DNA of 64,000 nt from Bradyrhizobium sp. Lineage in GTDB: Bacteria > Pseudomonadota > Alphaproteobacteria > Rhizobiales > Xanthobacteraceae. The stretch is from the NCBI RefSeq assembly GCF_030646015.1, contig NZ_JAUSLT010000019.1, positions 1 to 64,000 on the forward strand, written 5' to 3'. The notes beneath the pieces are model-generated. The model searched no databases, was not told where the DNA came from, and saw only the letters and a list, made by a program, of their open reading frames with translations. Below, in pieces: positions 8,998 through 18,585 of this stretch (the first letter of the stretch is position 1; every line of letters begins with the position of its first letter). The translations under genes and the position numbers were made by a program.

Positions 8998-9423
8998 TCA
9001 ACATTTCAGCCTCCTTTCGCCGCAAGATCTGGACGATCGTAGATGCTTCGTAGAAGATCGAACGACGGCCCGAACTGACGCAATTTCAGTTTCGAGCCGC
9101 CAATGCAGTTGCTCGAGACCGTCCATGTCGAATGGGCTGTACTCACCAAGCGTTTTGCTAAGGTTGATGATGCGATTTAGCCGTCGTCGAATGCGGCGGC
9201 GCTCGACCGGTATAATCTCCGTCTCGGTTACTCGCCTTAGAATTCTTTGCATAGCTTGCAACTCGGTCAACAGCTCAGCCGAACGCTCGCCAACAGCCAC
9301 GAATAGTTCGGCACAGTCAACCAAGCATGTTTTCTGAAAAGACGATTCAGCCTTCCCGAACAGGCTTCTTAGATCCAGCTTTTTTGGCTCCTTGCGGGTG
9401 CGATGCGCAATTTTCGTTTTCAT
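8998..9423 (-). CDS. Small helical protein of the element, paralogue of the gene at 45465-45878
   Basis: A 141-residue protein without a recognised domain. A basic N-terminus (MKTKIAHRTRKEPKKL) is followed by predicted long helices with many charged residues (VERRRIRRRLNRI). Start chosen at the ATG with GGAGAG 7 bases upstream. Its layout (K-rich start, then two helical blocks with an E..RRRIR.RL.RI core) parallels the protein at 45465-45878, and both genes carry a CTTGTAAA leader motif at similar distance. This links the debris zone to the integrative element 36 kb away. Function unknown. Confidence 0.6.
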   Translation of the reverse strand: MKTKIAHRTRKEPKKLDLRSLFGKAESSFQKTCLVDCAELFVAVGERSAELLTELQAMQRILRRVTETEIIPVERRRIRRRLNRIINLSKTLGEYSPFDMDGLEQLHWRLETEIASVRAVVRSSTKHLRSSRSCGERRLKC

Positions 9424-9474
9424 TTTTTTGCTCTCCAATATTTTCATCGCGGCAGTCACAGCCGCGTACTGCCA

Positions 9475-9485
9475 TTTACAAGATT
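9475..9485 (-). promoter_or_regulatory. CTTGTAAA leader motif, copy 1
   Basis: AATCTTGTAAA reads toward the gene at 8998-9423, 52 bases before its start. A hairpin GCGGC-N7-GCCGC follows in the leader. Six further copies are listed in this annotation. Confidence 0.5.
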
Positions 9486-10118
9486 ACGAACCATGCTCGA
9501 ACACGACGATATTTAGCTGGGGGACCCGCCGGCAACTCTTGCGATCGACTCACGCACCGCGTCGTCCAGGTCGTACCTTACCGATGGCGTTCGCATTCCT
9601 CCTCCATTTTGCGATTGAGAGGCGACGATAGTGCAACAGCCCGCAAAGGCAAAATGCGATCATCTCCGAAGCGTCTCTGCTTTGATGGCCGCCCACGGAT
9701 CATGGCGGACGCTCGGGGACTTAGTCGACCAACATCATGAGCAACGCCAAGAATTAGTTCACGCAAATTTTCTCTTCTGATGGGGCGTCGCAGACGTTGC
9801 CGCTGGTTTCCATGCCCGCATGGTCTTGCCGTAGTAAGAGCCAACAATTGCCGCCTCAAACGAGCATTCCGGCTCTTGAGCGAACTGATCCTCGGATGTC
9901 GCAGCTCAAGGCATGACCATCCGGAAGCCGGGTTTTTCCGGTCTTGGAGGCCTTGACAACGATAGTAGGGATATCGAGATCATTCCTCCACGCCTGTACG
10001 TCGAGCATTACAGGCCAGTCCACCAATGGGTTGATCGGAGGCAAACCTCTGTCAGCTTTTTCAACAAACGCTTCGGCATTTCATCAGCGGTGATACGCGA
10101 ATTGCCATCACGACATCA

Positions 10119-10130
10119 TTTACAAGATTG
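10119..10130 (-). promoter_or_regulatory. CTTGTAAA leader motif, copy 2 (orphan)
   Basis: CAATCTTGTAAA, followed by TGATGTCGTG as in the copy at 45226. The gene it once served appears decayed. Confidence 0.4.
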
Positions 10131-10170
10131 ATTCTTCGTCCCCTCCAATGTCGCCACGGCCGCGAACGCG

Positions 10171-10202
10171 ACTGATAAGCTTTCTGCTAAAACCTTATCA
10201 GT
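10171..10202. repeat. 32-base palindromic unit, copy 1
   Basis: ACTGATAAG and CTTATCAGT form a perfect 9-base inverted repeat with a 14-base spacer (CTTTCTGCTAAAAC). GCG repeats flank it. The unit recurs six more times, at 34.04-34.15, 45.27-45.34 and 46.02 kb. It lies immediately before the 5'-truncated reductase gene. Confidence 0.75.
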
Positions 10203-10240
10203 TCACGCGTCCGAGCTAGTCCGCTCATGATCGACCGTCG

Positions 10241-11227
10241 TTGCTCTCCGACCGACTTCGACCTCGATTACCTGATCCGCCATTCGGCCGGCCAGGACTT
10301 TGCGGTAAGCGCGATGAAAAACTCCACCACATCCAATGCTCGCTGTCGGGCGAGATCGATCAGCAGGGCAAGGAATTGGTGCGTCCTGAAAGCGGCCCGG
10401 TCCTGATGTGCCGCTCGCGGCCGCGCACCGACCTGCAAATTCTGCCCAAGCGAATCGAAAGTATCGGGTCGCCGGTTCGGAAGACGCTGACCGCGCGAGT
10501 ATTTCGACGCACCACGCCCGCTCCCGACGTTTCCATCCTCACCCTGCGTTTCCCGATCGGTGTTCGCGCCAAATTCAAGGCGGGACAATATCTGAAGGTC
10601 CTGATGCCAGACGGCGACTCCAGGAATTTTTCCATGGCCAACCCGCCTCACCAGAATGACGGAGTTGAGCTTCACATTCGTCATGTTCCCGGCGGGCTGT
10701 TCTCCGAACAGATGCTGCCCGGTCTCGCGGCCGGCAGCAGGCTGCGCGTCGAGCTGCCGTTCGGCGATTTCTATCTGCGATCGGCATCCGAATTGCCGGT
10801 TGTCCTGCTTGCAAGCGGCACCGGATTTGCGCCGATCAAATCGATCGTCGAGAACGCCATCCGGCAAGGCAGCACGCGGCCGATGAGCCTGTATTGGGGT
10901 GCCCGGACGGGCGACGACATTTACCTGCACGATCTGCCGGCGAAATGGCAGGGCAAATTTCCTTGGTTCTCATTCATCCCGGTGTTGTCGGAAGCCGCTA
11001 GCGACTGGTCCGGCCGCACCGGCCTCGTGCATCGCTCGGTCCTCGAGGATTTCACGGATTTGTCATGCGTCGAGGTCTATGCATGCGGCAATCCGCTGAT
11101 GATCGCCGCGGCGCAAGGCCAATTCAGCGAAGGCGCGGACTACCGGAAGACCGCTTCTATTCAGATGCCTTCGTTGATTCCAGTTCGCCACAACCGGCTC
11201 ACAAAGACGGCTTATCGCAATGACTAA
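10241..11227 (+). pseudogene. 2Fe-2S/FAD/NAD(P) oxidoreductase, 5'-truncated
   Basis: From about residue 75 on this is a normal ferredoxin-NADP-reductase-like module: the FAD-binding beta barrel (YLKVLMPDGDSRNFSMANPP) and the NAD-binding lobe (VVLLASGTGFAPIKSIVE and YACGNPLMI near the end). The preceding part keeps only the C-terminal third of a 2Fe-2S ferredoxin domain (SLSGEIDQQGKELV and the VLMCRSRP cluster Cys). The CxxxxCxxC loop that should precede it is missing in all frames. The 5' end was probably lost when mobile-element DNA landed upstream; the palindromic unit ends 38 bases before. Such reductases normally pass electrons to an oxygenase partner, none of which adjoins. It overlaps the next gene by 8 bases. 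Confidence 0.65.
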
Positions 11228-12227
11228 TTCTCGATCACGACATCTTTCCGTCGCAGCAATCGCCCTTGCAGCGATGCTGGCTACCTTGATCCTGTCAGTT
11301 CCATCCAGCTCGAGGGCCGAAGATTCGGCATCCGGGTATCCCGCACGTGCGATCCGGATTATTCCGTTTCCAGCCGGAGGGACCGCGGATATCCTTCCGA
11401 GGATCGTCGCCGAGAAGCTTCGCGAGCGTTGGAAACAACCGGTCGTTGTCGAGAATCGCTCGGGCGCGGGCGGCAATATCGGGGCGGAGTTTGTCGCCGC
11501 CAGCCCGCCCGATGGCTACACGTTACTTGCGAGCCCGCCGGGTCCGATTGTTATCAACGAAACACTCTACAAGGCTCTTCCGTTCCGTCCGGCAGACCTC
11601 GAGCCAATCACCGTATTGGGCTCGGTTCCGAATGTACTTACCGTACGACCGGGATTTCCGGCCCAGACTGCACACAGCTTTATCGAATATTCCAAGGCCA
11701 ATCCGGGAAAGGTGTCATTTGCCTCGCAAGGCAACGGGTCGACCTCTCATCTGACCGCGGTGTTGTTCCAGAAACTGACCGGGTCGCAGATGGTCCATAT
11801 TCCCTACCGCGGGACCGCGCCCGCGCTGCAGGATATCATGGGCGACAACGTCGACATGTTTTTCGACAACCTCGGATCCTCGCTCAATCTCCATTTGGGC
11901 GGGAAGATCCGAATTCTGGCCGTCGGAGGCGCCGAACGTGCCTCCTCGCTTCCCGACATTCCGACCGTTCGGGAAGCCGGCGTTCCAGATTTCCAATCCG
12001 TTACCTGGTTTGCCTTACTGGCGCCGCATCAAACACCAGCAGCAATCGTCGCGCGATTGAACACGGCCATCACGGAAATCCTGACGGAGCCGGATGTCAG
12101 GGAGCGGTTTTCCAAAATCGGCGTGCAGGCCGTGGGGACAGATCTTGCAGCCACGGCCAAATTCATCAACGACGAGCGATCCCGCTGGGGCGCCATTATC
12201 AAGACCGCAAACGTCGTAATTGACTGA
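11220..12227 (+). CDS. Bug/TctC-type periplasmic binding protein
   Basis: A 335-residue exported protein of the tripartite tricarboxylate transporter receptor (Bug) family. A signal peptide (AIALAAMLATLILSVPSSSRA) is followed by the family start YPARAIRIIPFPAGGTADILPR, the ENRSGAGGNIGAEFVA motif and KLTGSQMVHIPYRGTAPAL. These proteins bind small carboxylates or amides in the periplasm. No TctA/TctB membrane genes adjoin, which is common for this expanded family. It overlaps the upstream reductase gene by 8 bases, and the next binding-protein gene starts about 40 bases on. Confidence 0.93.
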   Translation: MTNSRSRHLSVAAIALAAMLATLILSVPSSSRAEDSASGYPARAIRIIPFPAGGTADILPRIVAEKLRERWKQPVVVENRSGAGGNIGAEFVAASPPDGYTLLASPPGPIVINETLYKALPFRPADLEPITVLGSVPNVLTVRPGFPAQTAHSFIEYSKANPGKVSFASQGNGSTSHLTAVLFQKLTGSQMVHIPYRGTAPALQDIMGDNVDMFFDNLGSSLNLHLGGKIRILAVGGAERASSLPDIPTVREAGVPDFQSVTWFALLAPHQTPAAIVARLNTAITEILTEPDVRERFSKIGVQAVGTDLAATAKFINDERSRWGAIIKTANVVID

Positions 12228-12268
12228 TGCCGATGAAAACAATCGTTCAAAGAACAGGGGAGGCCAGA

Positions 12269-13435
12269 ATGAAATCATTTAATGTCGCACTTGCCGCATC
12301 GATCAGCCTTGCCATGGCAAGCATCTCAGCCGGAGCGCAGGACGCCTATGTGATTGGAATCAACTCGGCATTGACGGGACCCGGCGCCAGCACCGTGGCC
12401 GGCGCCGCCGAAGGCCTAAAGCTGTATATTGAAAAGCTCAATAAGTCGGGCGGTATCAACGGCAGGCAGGTCAAGCTGGTGGTCCAGGACGATCAGGGCG
12501 AACCATCAAAAGCGGCCGCGAACGCGAAGAAGCTGTTGACCCAGGACAATGTCTCACTCCTGATCAACACAAGCCTGTCCTCGACATTCGCGCCGATGAT
12601 TGCGGAAGCGCAGCGCGCCGGCGTGCCTCTGCTTTTCGCGGGATCGGTTTGTCCGCCTGACGTCTATCCGCCGGCAAATGAGTTTCTGTTCTGCACCACA
12701 TCCCACTCCGCCGCCCATGACGCCCGCGCAACGATCGATTTCATCAAGCAGAAGTCAGGCACGGACATCAAGATCGGCCTCGCCGCCATGGCCATCCCGG
12801 TATCTCGTACCGGTATCGATGCCGCGGAGAAATTCGCCGTGGGCGCTGGCATGAAGCTGGTTGGAAAAGAGATCATTCCGCCGGCTACTCCCGACTACAC
12901 GCCGTTCGCGACCAAGCTCATGCAGGATAATCCCGAATGGGTTTACTGCTGGGCACCTTGGGTGACGGAAGCCAAAACCTTCGAAGCGCTGCGCAAGCTC
13001 GGCTGGCAAGGCCAATACGCCTTGAACGTGCTGCCTGAAACCGAAGGCGAGCTGGCGCAACTCAAGGATGGAAAGCTATTCGCGCTCGGATCGAACGCGA
13101 TGTTCTTCCAGAATTTGCCGATCCAGAAGGAGATCGCGGACGCCGCCAAGGCCGCGAACTCGACCTACCAACCCAACCAGATGACCGACGGATGGATTGG
13201 AGGAATGACCATCGAGGCAATTCTGAAGACAGCCGGCTGGCCGGTCACCGCCACAAAACTGAAGGATACGATGGCCGCCCTCACCATCGACACCAAAGGG
13301 CTGCGCGGCGGCCCAATCGAATGGACCAAAGACAATCACTTTAGAACGAAGCAGTACTATCGCGTCTACCGTTGGAATCCCAGCAAGAATGCGATCGAAA
13401 TCGCGATGGACTGGAAGGAATACGAAATTAAGTAG
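12269..13435 (+). CDS. Branched-chain amino acid-type ABC substrate-binding protein
   Basis: A 388-residue periplasmic binding protein of the LivJ/Peripla_BP_6 type. A signal peptide ends SAGAQDAYV, followed by INSALTGPGASTVAGAAEGLK and the KLVVQDDQGEPSKAAANAKK motif typical of the family. I chose the ATG with GGGGAGG 5-6 bases upstream, 42 bases inside the longest frame. No Liv permeases or ATPases follow; the gene is last of the plus-strand set. The ligand is probably an aromatic or small organic acid in such contexts, but this is inference. Confidence 0.92.
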   Translation: MKSFNVALAASISLAMASISAGAQDAYVIGINSALTGPGASTVAGAAEGLKLYIEKLNKSGGINGRQVKLVVQDDQGEPSKAAANAKKLLTQDNVSLLINTSLSSTFAPMIAEAQRAGVPLLFAGSVCPPDVYPPANEFLFCTTSHSAAHDARATIDFIKQKSGTDIKIGLAAMAIPVSRTGIDAAEKFAVGAGMKLVGKEIIPPATPDYTPFATKLMQDNPEWVYCWAPWVTEAKTFEALRKLGWQGQYALNVLPETEGELAQLKDGKLFALGSNAMFFQNLPIQKEIADAAKAANSTYQPNQMTDGWIGGMTIEAILKTAGWPVTATKLKDTMAALTIDTKGLRGGPIEWTKDNHFRTKQYYRVYRWNPSKNAIEIAMDWKEYEIK

Positions 13436-13560
13436 ATGCGATCTCCGGATCCATACGGCGAGCTGATCTGACCATTGTCCTCGTCTGGGGAGCGGCGAGC
13501 CGCAATATCAGGACCGGAAGGAATTCCTGTTCTCGCTTAGGTCCGGCGCCACTGTCTTAT

Positions 13561-15162
13561 TCACGTCCGAAGCTCCTCGGAAATCCAGTCCGACGTCCGC
13601 TCCGCCATCATGACGATCGGTGCATTGGTGTTACCGGACACCAGTCGCGGCATCGCCGAACCATCGACCACGCGCAGGTTGCGGATACCGCGCACGCGCA
13701 GCCGATGATCGAGCACGGCGTCAGGATCACCGTCTGGTCCCATCGCGCAGGTGCCGACCGGATGGAAAATGCTGCCGGCGCTGTTGCGAACCCAGTCCAA
13801 CAGCTCGGCGTCGGATTGATGCGCCCTGCCCGGTCTGTATTCGTCTTCAATGAAATGCGACAGCGGCGCGGCCGACGCTATCGCGCGCATCTTGCGCACC
13901 ATTTTGACCGCAAGCGTTTGGTCGCGCGGATCGCGCAGATAGTTGGGCTGAATCCGCGGTGGCGCGAGCGGATCCGTGCTGGCTATTTCAATGACGCCGC
14001 GACTCTGCGGCCGCAGCATGCAGGCCGACAGGGTAACGCCAGGAAAGGGATGCGGCGGTTGATGCGGCCGGTCGAAGCTGACGAGGCCAAAGTGGATCTG
14101 AACATCGGGCCAGTCTGCATCAGTTCCCAGTGTGAGAAAAGCGCCGGCGCGATAGACACCGTTGCCCAGCGCGCCGCCGCGCGTCAACATGTAGCGAAGG
14201 AATTCCCGGGCGCTGCGCCAGCGACTGTTGGCGATGTCGTTGAGGGTTTCCACGCCGCTGCAGCGATAGGAAGGACGAACCTGAAGGTGATCCTGCAGAT
14301 TGCGACCGACCCCGCGCAAGGGGCTGACGACCTCAATGCCGAGCGGCTTCAGCATCTCGGGATCGCCGATGCCGGAGAGTTGCAGAAGCTGAGGCGACTG
14401 GATCGCACCGGCGCAAAGGATCACCTCTTTTCGTGCCGTGATGATCTCGCGGGTACCCCTGCGTGCGAACTCCACGCCCGTGGCACGGCCATTGTCAATG
14501 ATGATCTTGGTGGCGTGCAACCCGCACTCAACGTGCAGATTGGTGCGATGCCGCGCGGGATCGAGATAGGCGCGCCGAGTGCTCATGCGCCGGCCGCGCC
14601 GCGTCGTCATTTGAAAATAGCCGGCGCCATTGTTGTCGCCGGCATTAAAATCGGCGGTTGGCGGAATCTGGCATTGCCCCGCCGCCGCAATGAAAGCATC
14701 GGACAATCGATCATGCGGCAGGTCGGAGACCCAAAGCGGCCCACCCGTGCCATCGTGGGCGCCGGGGGCGCGGGCGCGGTGCTGGGCGCGTTTGAAATAG
14801 GGCAGCACGCTGTCCCAGTCCCAACCTGGATTGCCCAGATCGCCCCACTGGTCATAGTCGCGGCGGTGGCCGCGCAGATAAAGCATCCCGTTGATCAGGC
14901 TGGTGCCGCCGGGGCCCTTGCCGCGCGGCCACGGCAGTCGCCGACCAGCCATCTCAGGATCGGGCTCGGTGTCAAATTTCCAGTCGAAACGCGGATCGCC
15001 TACAGTCTTGAAATAGCCGATCGGAATGTCAATCCACGGAAAGCGCGTCGGCACGCCGGCCTCTACCAGCGTGATCTGCAGGGCGGTGGTCTCGCTCAAC
15101 CGCGCCGCCAGTGCACAGCCCGCAGAACCCGCGCCGACGATAAGGATGTCTGTTTCAGTCAT
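13561..15162 (-). CDS. GMC family FAD-dependent oxidoreductase
   Basis: A 533-residue GMC flavoenzyme. Motifs in order: LIVGAGSAGCALAARLSE with LVEAG, GMC signature 1 GKGPGGTSLINGMLYLRG, signature 2 GAIQSPQLLQLSGIG, FHPVGTCAMG carrying the catalytic His, and SGNTNAP. It is the last gene of the minus-strand operon with the ABC importer, about 90 bases after the permease, and it may oxidise the imported alcohol. Start ATG at the N-terminal dinucleotide fold. The plus strand has a very long open frame opposite this gene, which I treat as a shadow of GC-rich codon use. Confidence 0.93.
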   Translation of the reverse strand: MTETDILIVGAGSAGCALAARLSETTALQITLVEAGVPTRFPWIDIPIGYFKTVGDPRFDWKFDTEPDPEMAGRRLPWPRGKGPGGTSLINGMLYLRGHRRDYDQWGDLGNPGWDWDSVLPYFKRAQHRARAPGAHDGTGGPLWVSDLPHDRLSDAFIAAAGQCQIPPTADFNAGDNNGAGYFQMTTRRGRRMSTRRAYLDPARHRTNLHVECGLHATKIIIDNGRATGVEFARRGTREIITARKEVILCAGAIQSPQLLQLSGIGDPEMLKPLGIEVVSPLRGVGRNLQDHLQVRPSYRCSGVETLNDIANSRWRSAREFLRYMLTRGGALGNGVYRAGAFLTLGTDADWPDVQIHFGLVSFDRPHQPPHPFPGVTLSACMLRPQSRGVIEIASTDPLAPPRIQPNYLRDPRDQTLAVKMVRKMRAIASAAPLSHFIEDEYRPGRAHQSDAELLDWVRNSAGSIFHPVGTCAMGPDGDPDAVLDHRLRVRGIRNLRVVDGSAMPRLVSGNTNAPIVMMAERTSDWISEELRT

Positions 15163-15253
15163 TGCAGCAGGTGTTCCCGATTTTCTGGCTCGGCATCATT
15201 TTTATCGTCGTCGCCCGGTCTGCCGCATCCATCGTACCGCCTCCTTCATCTTG

Positions 15254-16012
15254 CTATCGGCCGTGTCCGCCGGTGGTCGCGTGGTGCCAGGCGAGCAGGC
15301 GGCGATCGAGCCATTGGAACAATGCATTGACGAGAAACCCGACGACAGCGACGACGACCACTCCTGCCAGGCCGTCGGCAATGCGGAAGTTCTCCTGCGA
15401 TCGCAACAAATAGACGCCAATGCCATTGGTCGTCAGCAACATTTCCGAGACGACCGAGACCAGGAGCGCCGCGGCTACCGCAAGACGAATGCCGGTCATG
15501 ATGATGGGAGATGCCGCCGGCAGATCGATCAGCATCATGTTCTCCAGCCGCGTCAGCCGCAGCGATCGGCCCACATCGGTCAGCATCGGGTGATTGGCGC
15601 GAACGCCGTCGATGGTGCTGATCAGCACCGGAAAAGCGCAGGTGAAGACGATCATGGCGATCTTGCCACCGTCGCCGGTGCCGGCGAACAGCATTGCGAT
15701 CGGCGCCACCGCGGGGGGCGGCAACGGCCGCAGCAGGTTGATCAGCGGCTCGAAGATTTCACCGAGCGTACGGATACGCCCGACCAGGATGCCGAACGGG
15801 ATCATGGTGGCGAGCGTGATCGCAAGCCCGATCGCGGCGCGACGCAACGTCGCCGCCATCTCCATTCCGATGGTGCCGGCATTAGCGATCAGCGCCGCAA
15901 ATGTCGCCGACAATGTCGGCACGAACGGATTGTGAATCATCCGCGCGCCGACCTCCCAGAACGCCAGGATCGCCAGGCCGAACAGAATCGCGGGCAGGTT
16001 GATGCGGCTCAT
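15254..16012 (-). CDS. ABC transporter permease, taurine/nitrate type (TauC/SsuC-like)
   Basis: A 252-residue inner-membrane protein with about six hydrophobic segments. The cytoplasmic EAA-like loop DVGRSLRLTRLENMMLIDLPAA is near residue 155-175, in the usual place for this family. It overlaps the upstream permease by four bases, so the pair is probably translated together and forms a heterodimeric channel. Second of two permeases for the NitT/TauT binding protein in the same operon. Confidence 0.9.
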   Translation of the reverse strand: MSRINLPAILFGLAILAFWEVGARMIHNPFVPTLSATFAALIANAGTIGMEMAATLRRAAIGLAITLATMIPFGILVGRIRTLGEIFEPLINLLRPLPPPAVAPIAMLFAGTGDGGKIAMIVFTCAFPVLISTIDGVRANHPMLTDVGRSLRLTRLENMMLIDLPAASPIIMTGIRLAVAAALLVSVVSEMLLTTNGIGVYLLRSQENFRIADGLAGVVVVAVVGFLVNALFQWLDRRLLAWHHATTGGHGR

Positions 16013-16779
16013 GACGCAGCCGCCGATCGCATCATGACGTCGTGCCAGCCGACGCAGACGCCGCGTAGCGCGGCGACGAGGGAGTTGATGAGAAGGCCCG
16101 CGACCATGGCAGCCAAGAGACCTGCGAAGGTTTCCGGTACGCGTAACGTAAATCCGGCATCAATCAGATAGAAGCCGAGTCCGTCGCGTCCGGCGATCAT
16201 TTCCGCGGCGACCGCCGCGATTAGCGCAACGGCTGCCGCAAGCCGGATGCCGATGAAGATCGTCGGTAGTGCTGCTGGCAGCCGGACATAGGCGATGATC
16301 TCCCAGGTGTCATATCCGGTCGCGCGCGCGGTCTCGATCTGCACATTAGAGGTAGCCTTCAATGCCTGCGCAGCATTGAGATAGACTGGCCAGAAGCAGG
16401 CAAAAATGAGAATAAAGGCATAGAGCTTCCAGCCGAGGCCAAGAAAGAAGATCGCCATCGGTACGATTGCCGCGGGAGGTAGCGGTCGCAGGAATTCGGC
16501 GATCGGATCGAAGGCGCGGCTGATCAGCGGTAACCACGCCGCCAAGAGCGCCACAGCGAGCGCGACCAGCGTCGCGGCGGAGGCGCCTGCCAGCGCTCTA
16601 ATGAAGGTGATCGAGAAGGCGGCAGCGAGCGGACCGCGGCGCAACTCATCGATCAGGGTTATGACGACGAGGCTCGGCGCAGGAAAGTGATCGCCCGGCA
16701 CAACGCCAGCACGCGCGATCCCTTCCCAAAAAAGCAGGAAGCCTGCGATCGACAGCGCGCCGCGTCCGAGCGATCCCAT
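16009..16779 (-). CDS. ABC transporter permease, taurine/nitrate type
   Basis: A 256-residue inner-membrane permease, homologous in layout to the next gene. The EAA-like loop (ARATGYDTWEIIAYVRLPAAL) is near residue 155-175. Hydrophobic segments include the N-terminal LSIAGFLLFWEGIARAGVV. It starts 8 bases after the binding-protein gene ends and overlaps the second permease by four bases. Confidence 0.9.
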   Translation of the reverse strand: MGSLGRGALSIAGFLLFWEGIARAGVVPGDHFPAPSLVVITLIDELRRGPLAAAFSITFIRALAGASAATLVALAVALLAAWLPLISRAFDPIAEFLRPLPPAAIVPMAIFFLGLGWKLYAFILIFACFWPVYLNAAQALKATSNVQIETARATGYDTWEIIAYVRLPAALPTIFIGIRLAAAVALIAAVAAEMIAGRDGLGFYLIDAGFTLRVPETFAGLLAAMVAGLLINSLVAALRGVCVGWHDVMMRSAAAS

Positions 16780-16786
16780 CGCGCAC

Positions 16787-17773
16787 CTATTTCGCTGTCA
16801 CGATGACGTCTTCGGCTTTGGTTGGCTTCTTCAGCATACCGTACTTCAACATCTTGTCGATGATGGTCTGATAGTCGGCGGCCTTCGGCTTGAAATCGAC
16901 CAGGAAGTCGTAGCGTAGCTTTTCGATATACTCAGCCGGAAAGCGGAATTCGTCAGCCAGGATCGCCTTCGTCACCGACGGATCGCGATTCAGCTCGGTA
17001 GCGGCGCGCAGCGACGCCTTTTCCAGCGCGACTATCTCCTTTTGGTGCGCGGCGATCCAGGTCTCAGCCGCGAACAGCCCCGCGATCCGGTAGGGTGTTG
17101 TGACTTCCGCGAGAAAGCCGCGCGCCAGCTCTACGGGTTTGGTCTTGCCGTTGAGCGCGGCAGTTGCAAACGGCTCCACAATGCAGGCGGCGTCGGCAGT
17201 GCCGAGTTCGAGCATCGCGGGCATCTGTGGGAACGGGTTGTTGAGGATTCTCGCCTGGCTATAGGCCAGCCCGGCCTTGTCCATCCAGTCATGGATTGAC
17301 AGCTCGCACAGGCCGCCTGGGACACCCAGTACGATGTTCTTGCCGGCGAGATCCTTGATCGATTTGATTCCGGATTTGGCGCTGGCCATGATGGTGCCCC
17401 ACAGCCGGCCGGGCGTTTGCTCATATTCCAGGCTCATGAAGAACTTGAATGGCTGGCCCTGCTCGCGCGCGATCAGCACCGGCGACAGCGCGGCAAAGCC
17501 AAAATCAGCCGAGCCTGAAGCAATCGCGGCGCCGACCGCGGGACCACCGGGCACCGCGATCATCTCGATATCGAGCCCCACGTCTTTGAAATAGCCCTTC
17601 TTGGCAGCATAGAAGAACGGCAGCACTTCGAGCGTCTTCACGTAAGCGAAGCGAACCTTGGTCTGCGCCGCCGCGGGAACCGCGAGCGCCAATTGCCCGA
17701 GCGCCAGAACGGCGATGACGGCCGTCAGTCGATGGGTCCTGGATGAAATCTTGCCAGATGTCCGGTCGGTCAT
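16787..17773 (-). CDS. NitT/TauT-type periplasmic substrate-binding protein
   Basis: A 328-residue binding protein with a signal peptide (LTAVIAVLALGQLALAVPAAAQ) followed by the family opening TKVRFAYVKTLEVLPFFYAAKKGYF and the GGPAVGAAIASGSADFGFAA motif. Start chosen at the ATG with GGGGAG 7 bases upstream, 24 bases inside the longest frame. It sits between the ATPase and the permeases of the same importer. Ligands of this family include sulfonates, nitrate, pyrimidine precursors and aromatic acids, so the ligand is undetermined. Confidence 0.92.
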   Translation of the reverse strand: MTDRTSGKISSRTHRLTAVIAVLALGQLALAVPAAAQTKVRFAYVKTLEVLPFFYAAKKGYFKDVGLDIEMIAVPGGPAVGAAIASGSADFGFAALSPVLIAREQGQPFKFFMSLEYEQTPGRLWGTIMASAKSGIKSIKDLAGKNIVLGVPGGLCELSIHDWMDKAGLAYSQARILNNPFPQMPAMLELGTADAACIVEPFATAALNGKTKPVELARGFLAEVTTPYRIAGLFAAETWIAAHQKEIVALEKASLRAATELNRDPSVTKAILADEFRFPAEYIEKLRYDFLVDFKPKAADYQTIIDKMLKYGMLKKPTKAEDVIVTAK

Positions 17774-17802
17774 TGTTGGTCTCCCCTTCTGATCCATTGA
17801 TG

Positions 17803-18585
17803 TTACGCAGCGGCCCGCATGGAGCGGATCTGTGTCAGCACCCGCTCCCGCATTTTCAGAAACGCTGGATCGGCACGACTCACGATCTGGTCGCGTGGCG
17901 TCGGCAGTTCGATGCGAATGGTCTCGACCACATGGGTAGGGCGTTGCGACAGCACCATGACGCGGTCAGCCATATAAATCGCTTCATCGACGTCATGGGT
18001 CACCAACAAACAGGTCTGCTTGTATCGGCGCGCGAGCGACAGCAGCAGATCCTGGATATCTGCCCGCGTCTGGGCGTCCACCGCGGCAAGCGGCTCGTCC
18101 AGCAGCAGGAGATGTGGCCGGGCAGCGAGCGCACGCGCGATCGCCACGCGCTGCTGCATGCCGCCGGACACCTGCCAGGGAAAATGCGTCTCGAAACCGG
18201 TCAGACCCACGGCACCGAGCATCTCGGCAGCGAGCGCACGCTTGGCCCGGCCATCGAGATCGCGCAACCGGCGCATGCCGAAGATCACATTATCGATGTT
18301 GCGCCGCCACGGCAGAAGCGAGCGGCTGTAGTCCTGAAAGATTAGCGCCATTCCGGCCGGCGGCCCGTCGATCGTCCGCCCCTCAAACTCGAGGCGCCCT
18401 GAATCCGGCAGCCGCAACCCGGCCAGGCAAGTGAGCAGCGTGGTCTTGCCGCATCCTGACGGGCCAACCAGCGAAATGAACTCGCCGGCCTCGACATCGA
18501 GGTTCAAGTCGCGAATGATCTCGGCACCGCCAAGCGATTTCGCGATGCCCTCCGCGCGCAAAATGGGCGACATAGCCGGGGTCAT
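17803..18585 (-). CDS. ABC transporter ATP-binding protein, taurine/nitrate type
   Basis: A 260-residue ATPase. Walker A GPSGCGKTTL, Q-loop FQDYSRSLLPW, signature VSGGMQQRVAIARAL, Walker B LLLLDEPLAAVD, switch His TDHDVDEA-type (LLVTHDVDEAIY). Length fits SsuB/TauB proteins, which lack the extra C-terminal domain of MalK. Its ATG overlaps the stop of the upstream aminotransferase relic by four bases (ATGA); a second in-frame ATG four codons in is also possible. Confidence 0.93.
   Translation of the reverse strand: MTPAMSPILRAEGIAKSLGGAEIIRDLNLDVEAGEFISLVGPSGCGKTTLLTCLAGLRLPDSGRLEFEGRTIDGPPAGMALIFQDYSRSLLPWRRNIDNVIFGMRRLRDLDGRAKRALAAEMLGAVGLTGFETHFPWQVSGGMQQRVAIARALAARPHLLLLDEPLAAVDAQTRADIQDLLLSLARRYKQTCLLVTHDVDEAIYMADRVMVLSQRPTHVVETIRIELPTPRDQIVSRADPAFLKMRERVLTQIRSMRAAA

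Larger units (their letters stand above)
9486..10240. other. Mobile-element debris between 9.49 and 10.24 kb
   Basis: No intact gene. On the minus strand, a frame open from about 10085 to 9856 reads AFVEKADRGLPPINPLVDW followed by a VVKASKTGK stretch; it looks protein-like but has no start, so it is probably a decayed gene. A second leader motif at 10119-10130 points into it. A 32-base palindromic unit at 10171-10202 ends the zone. Confidence 0.4.

Noticed and set aside
13705..15330. A 541-codon plus-strand open frame opposite the GMC oxidoreductase
   Set aside because: The minus-strand GMC gene has every family motif; the long antisense frame is low-complexity, His/Arg/Ala rich, and arises from third-codon GC bias.
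15026..16171. A 381-codon plus-strand frame across the permease genes
   Set aside because: Antisense to conserved permeases, Arg/Asp-rich with no domain; typical shadow frame.
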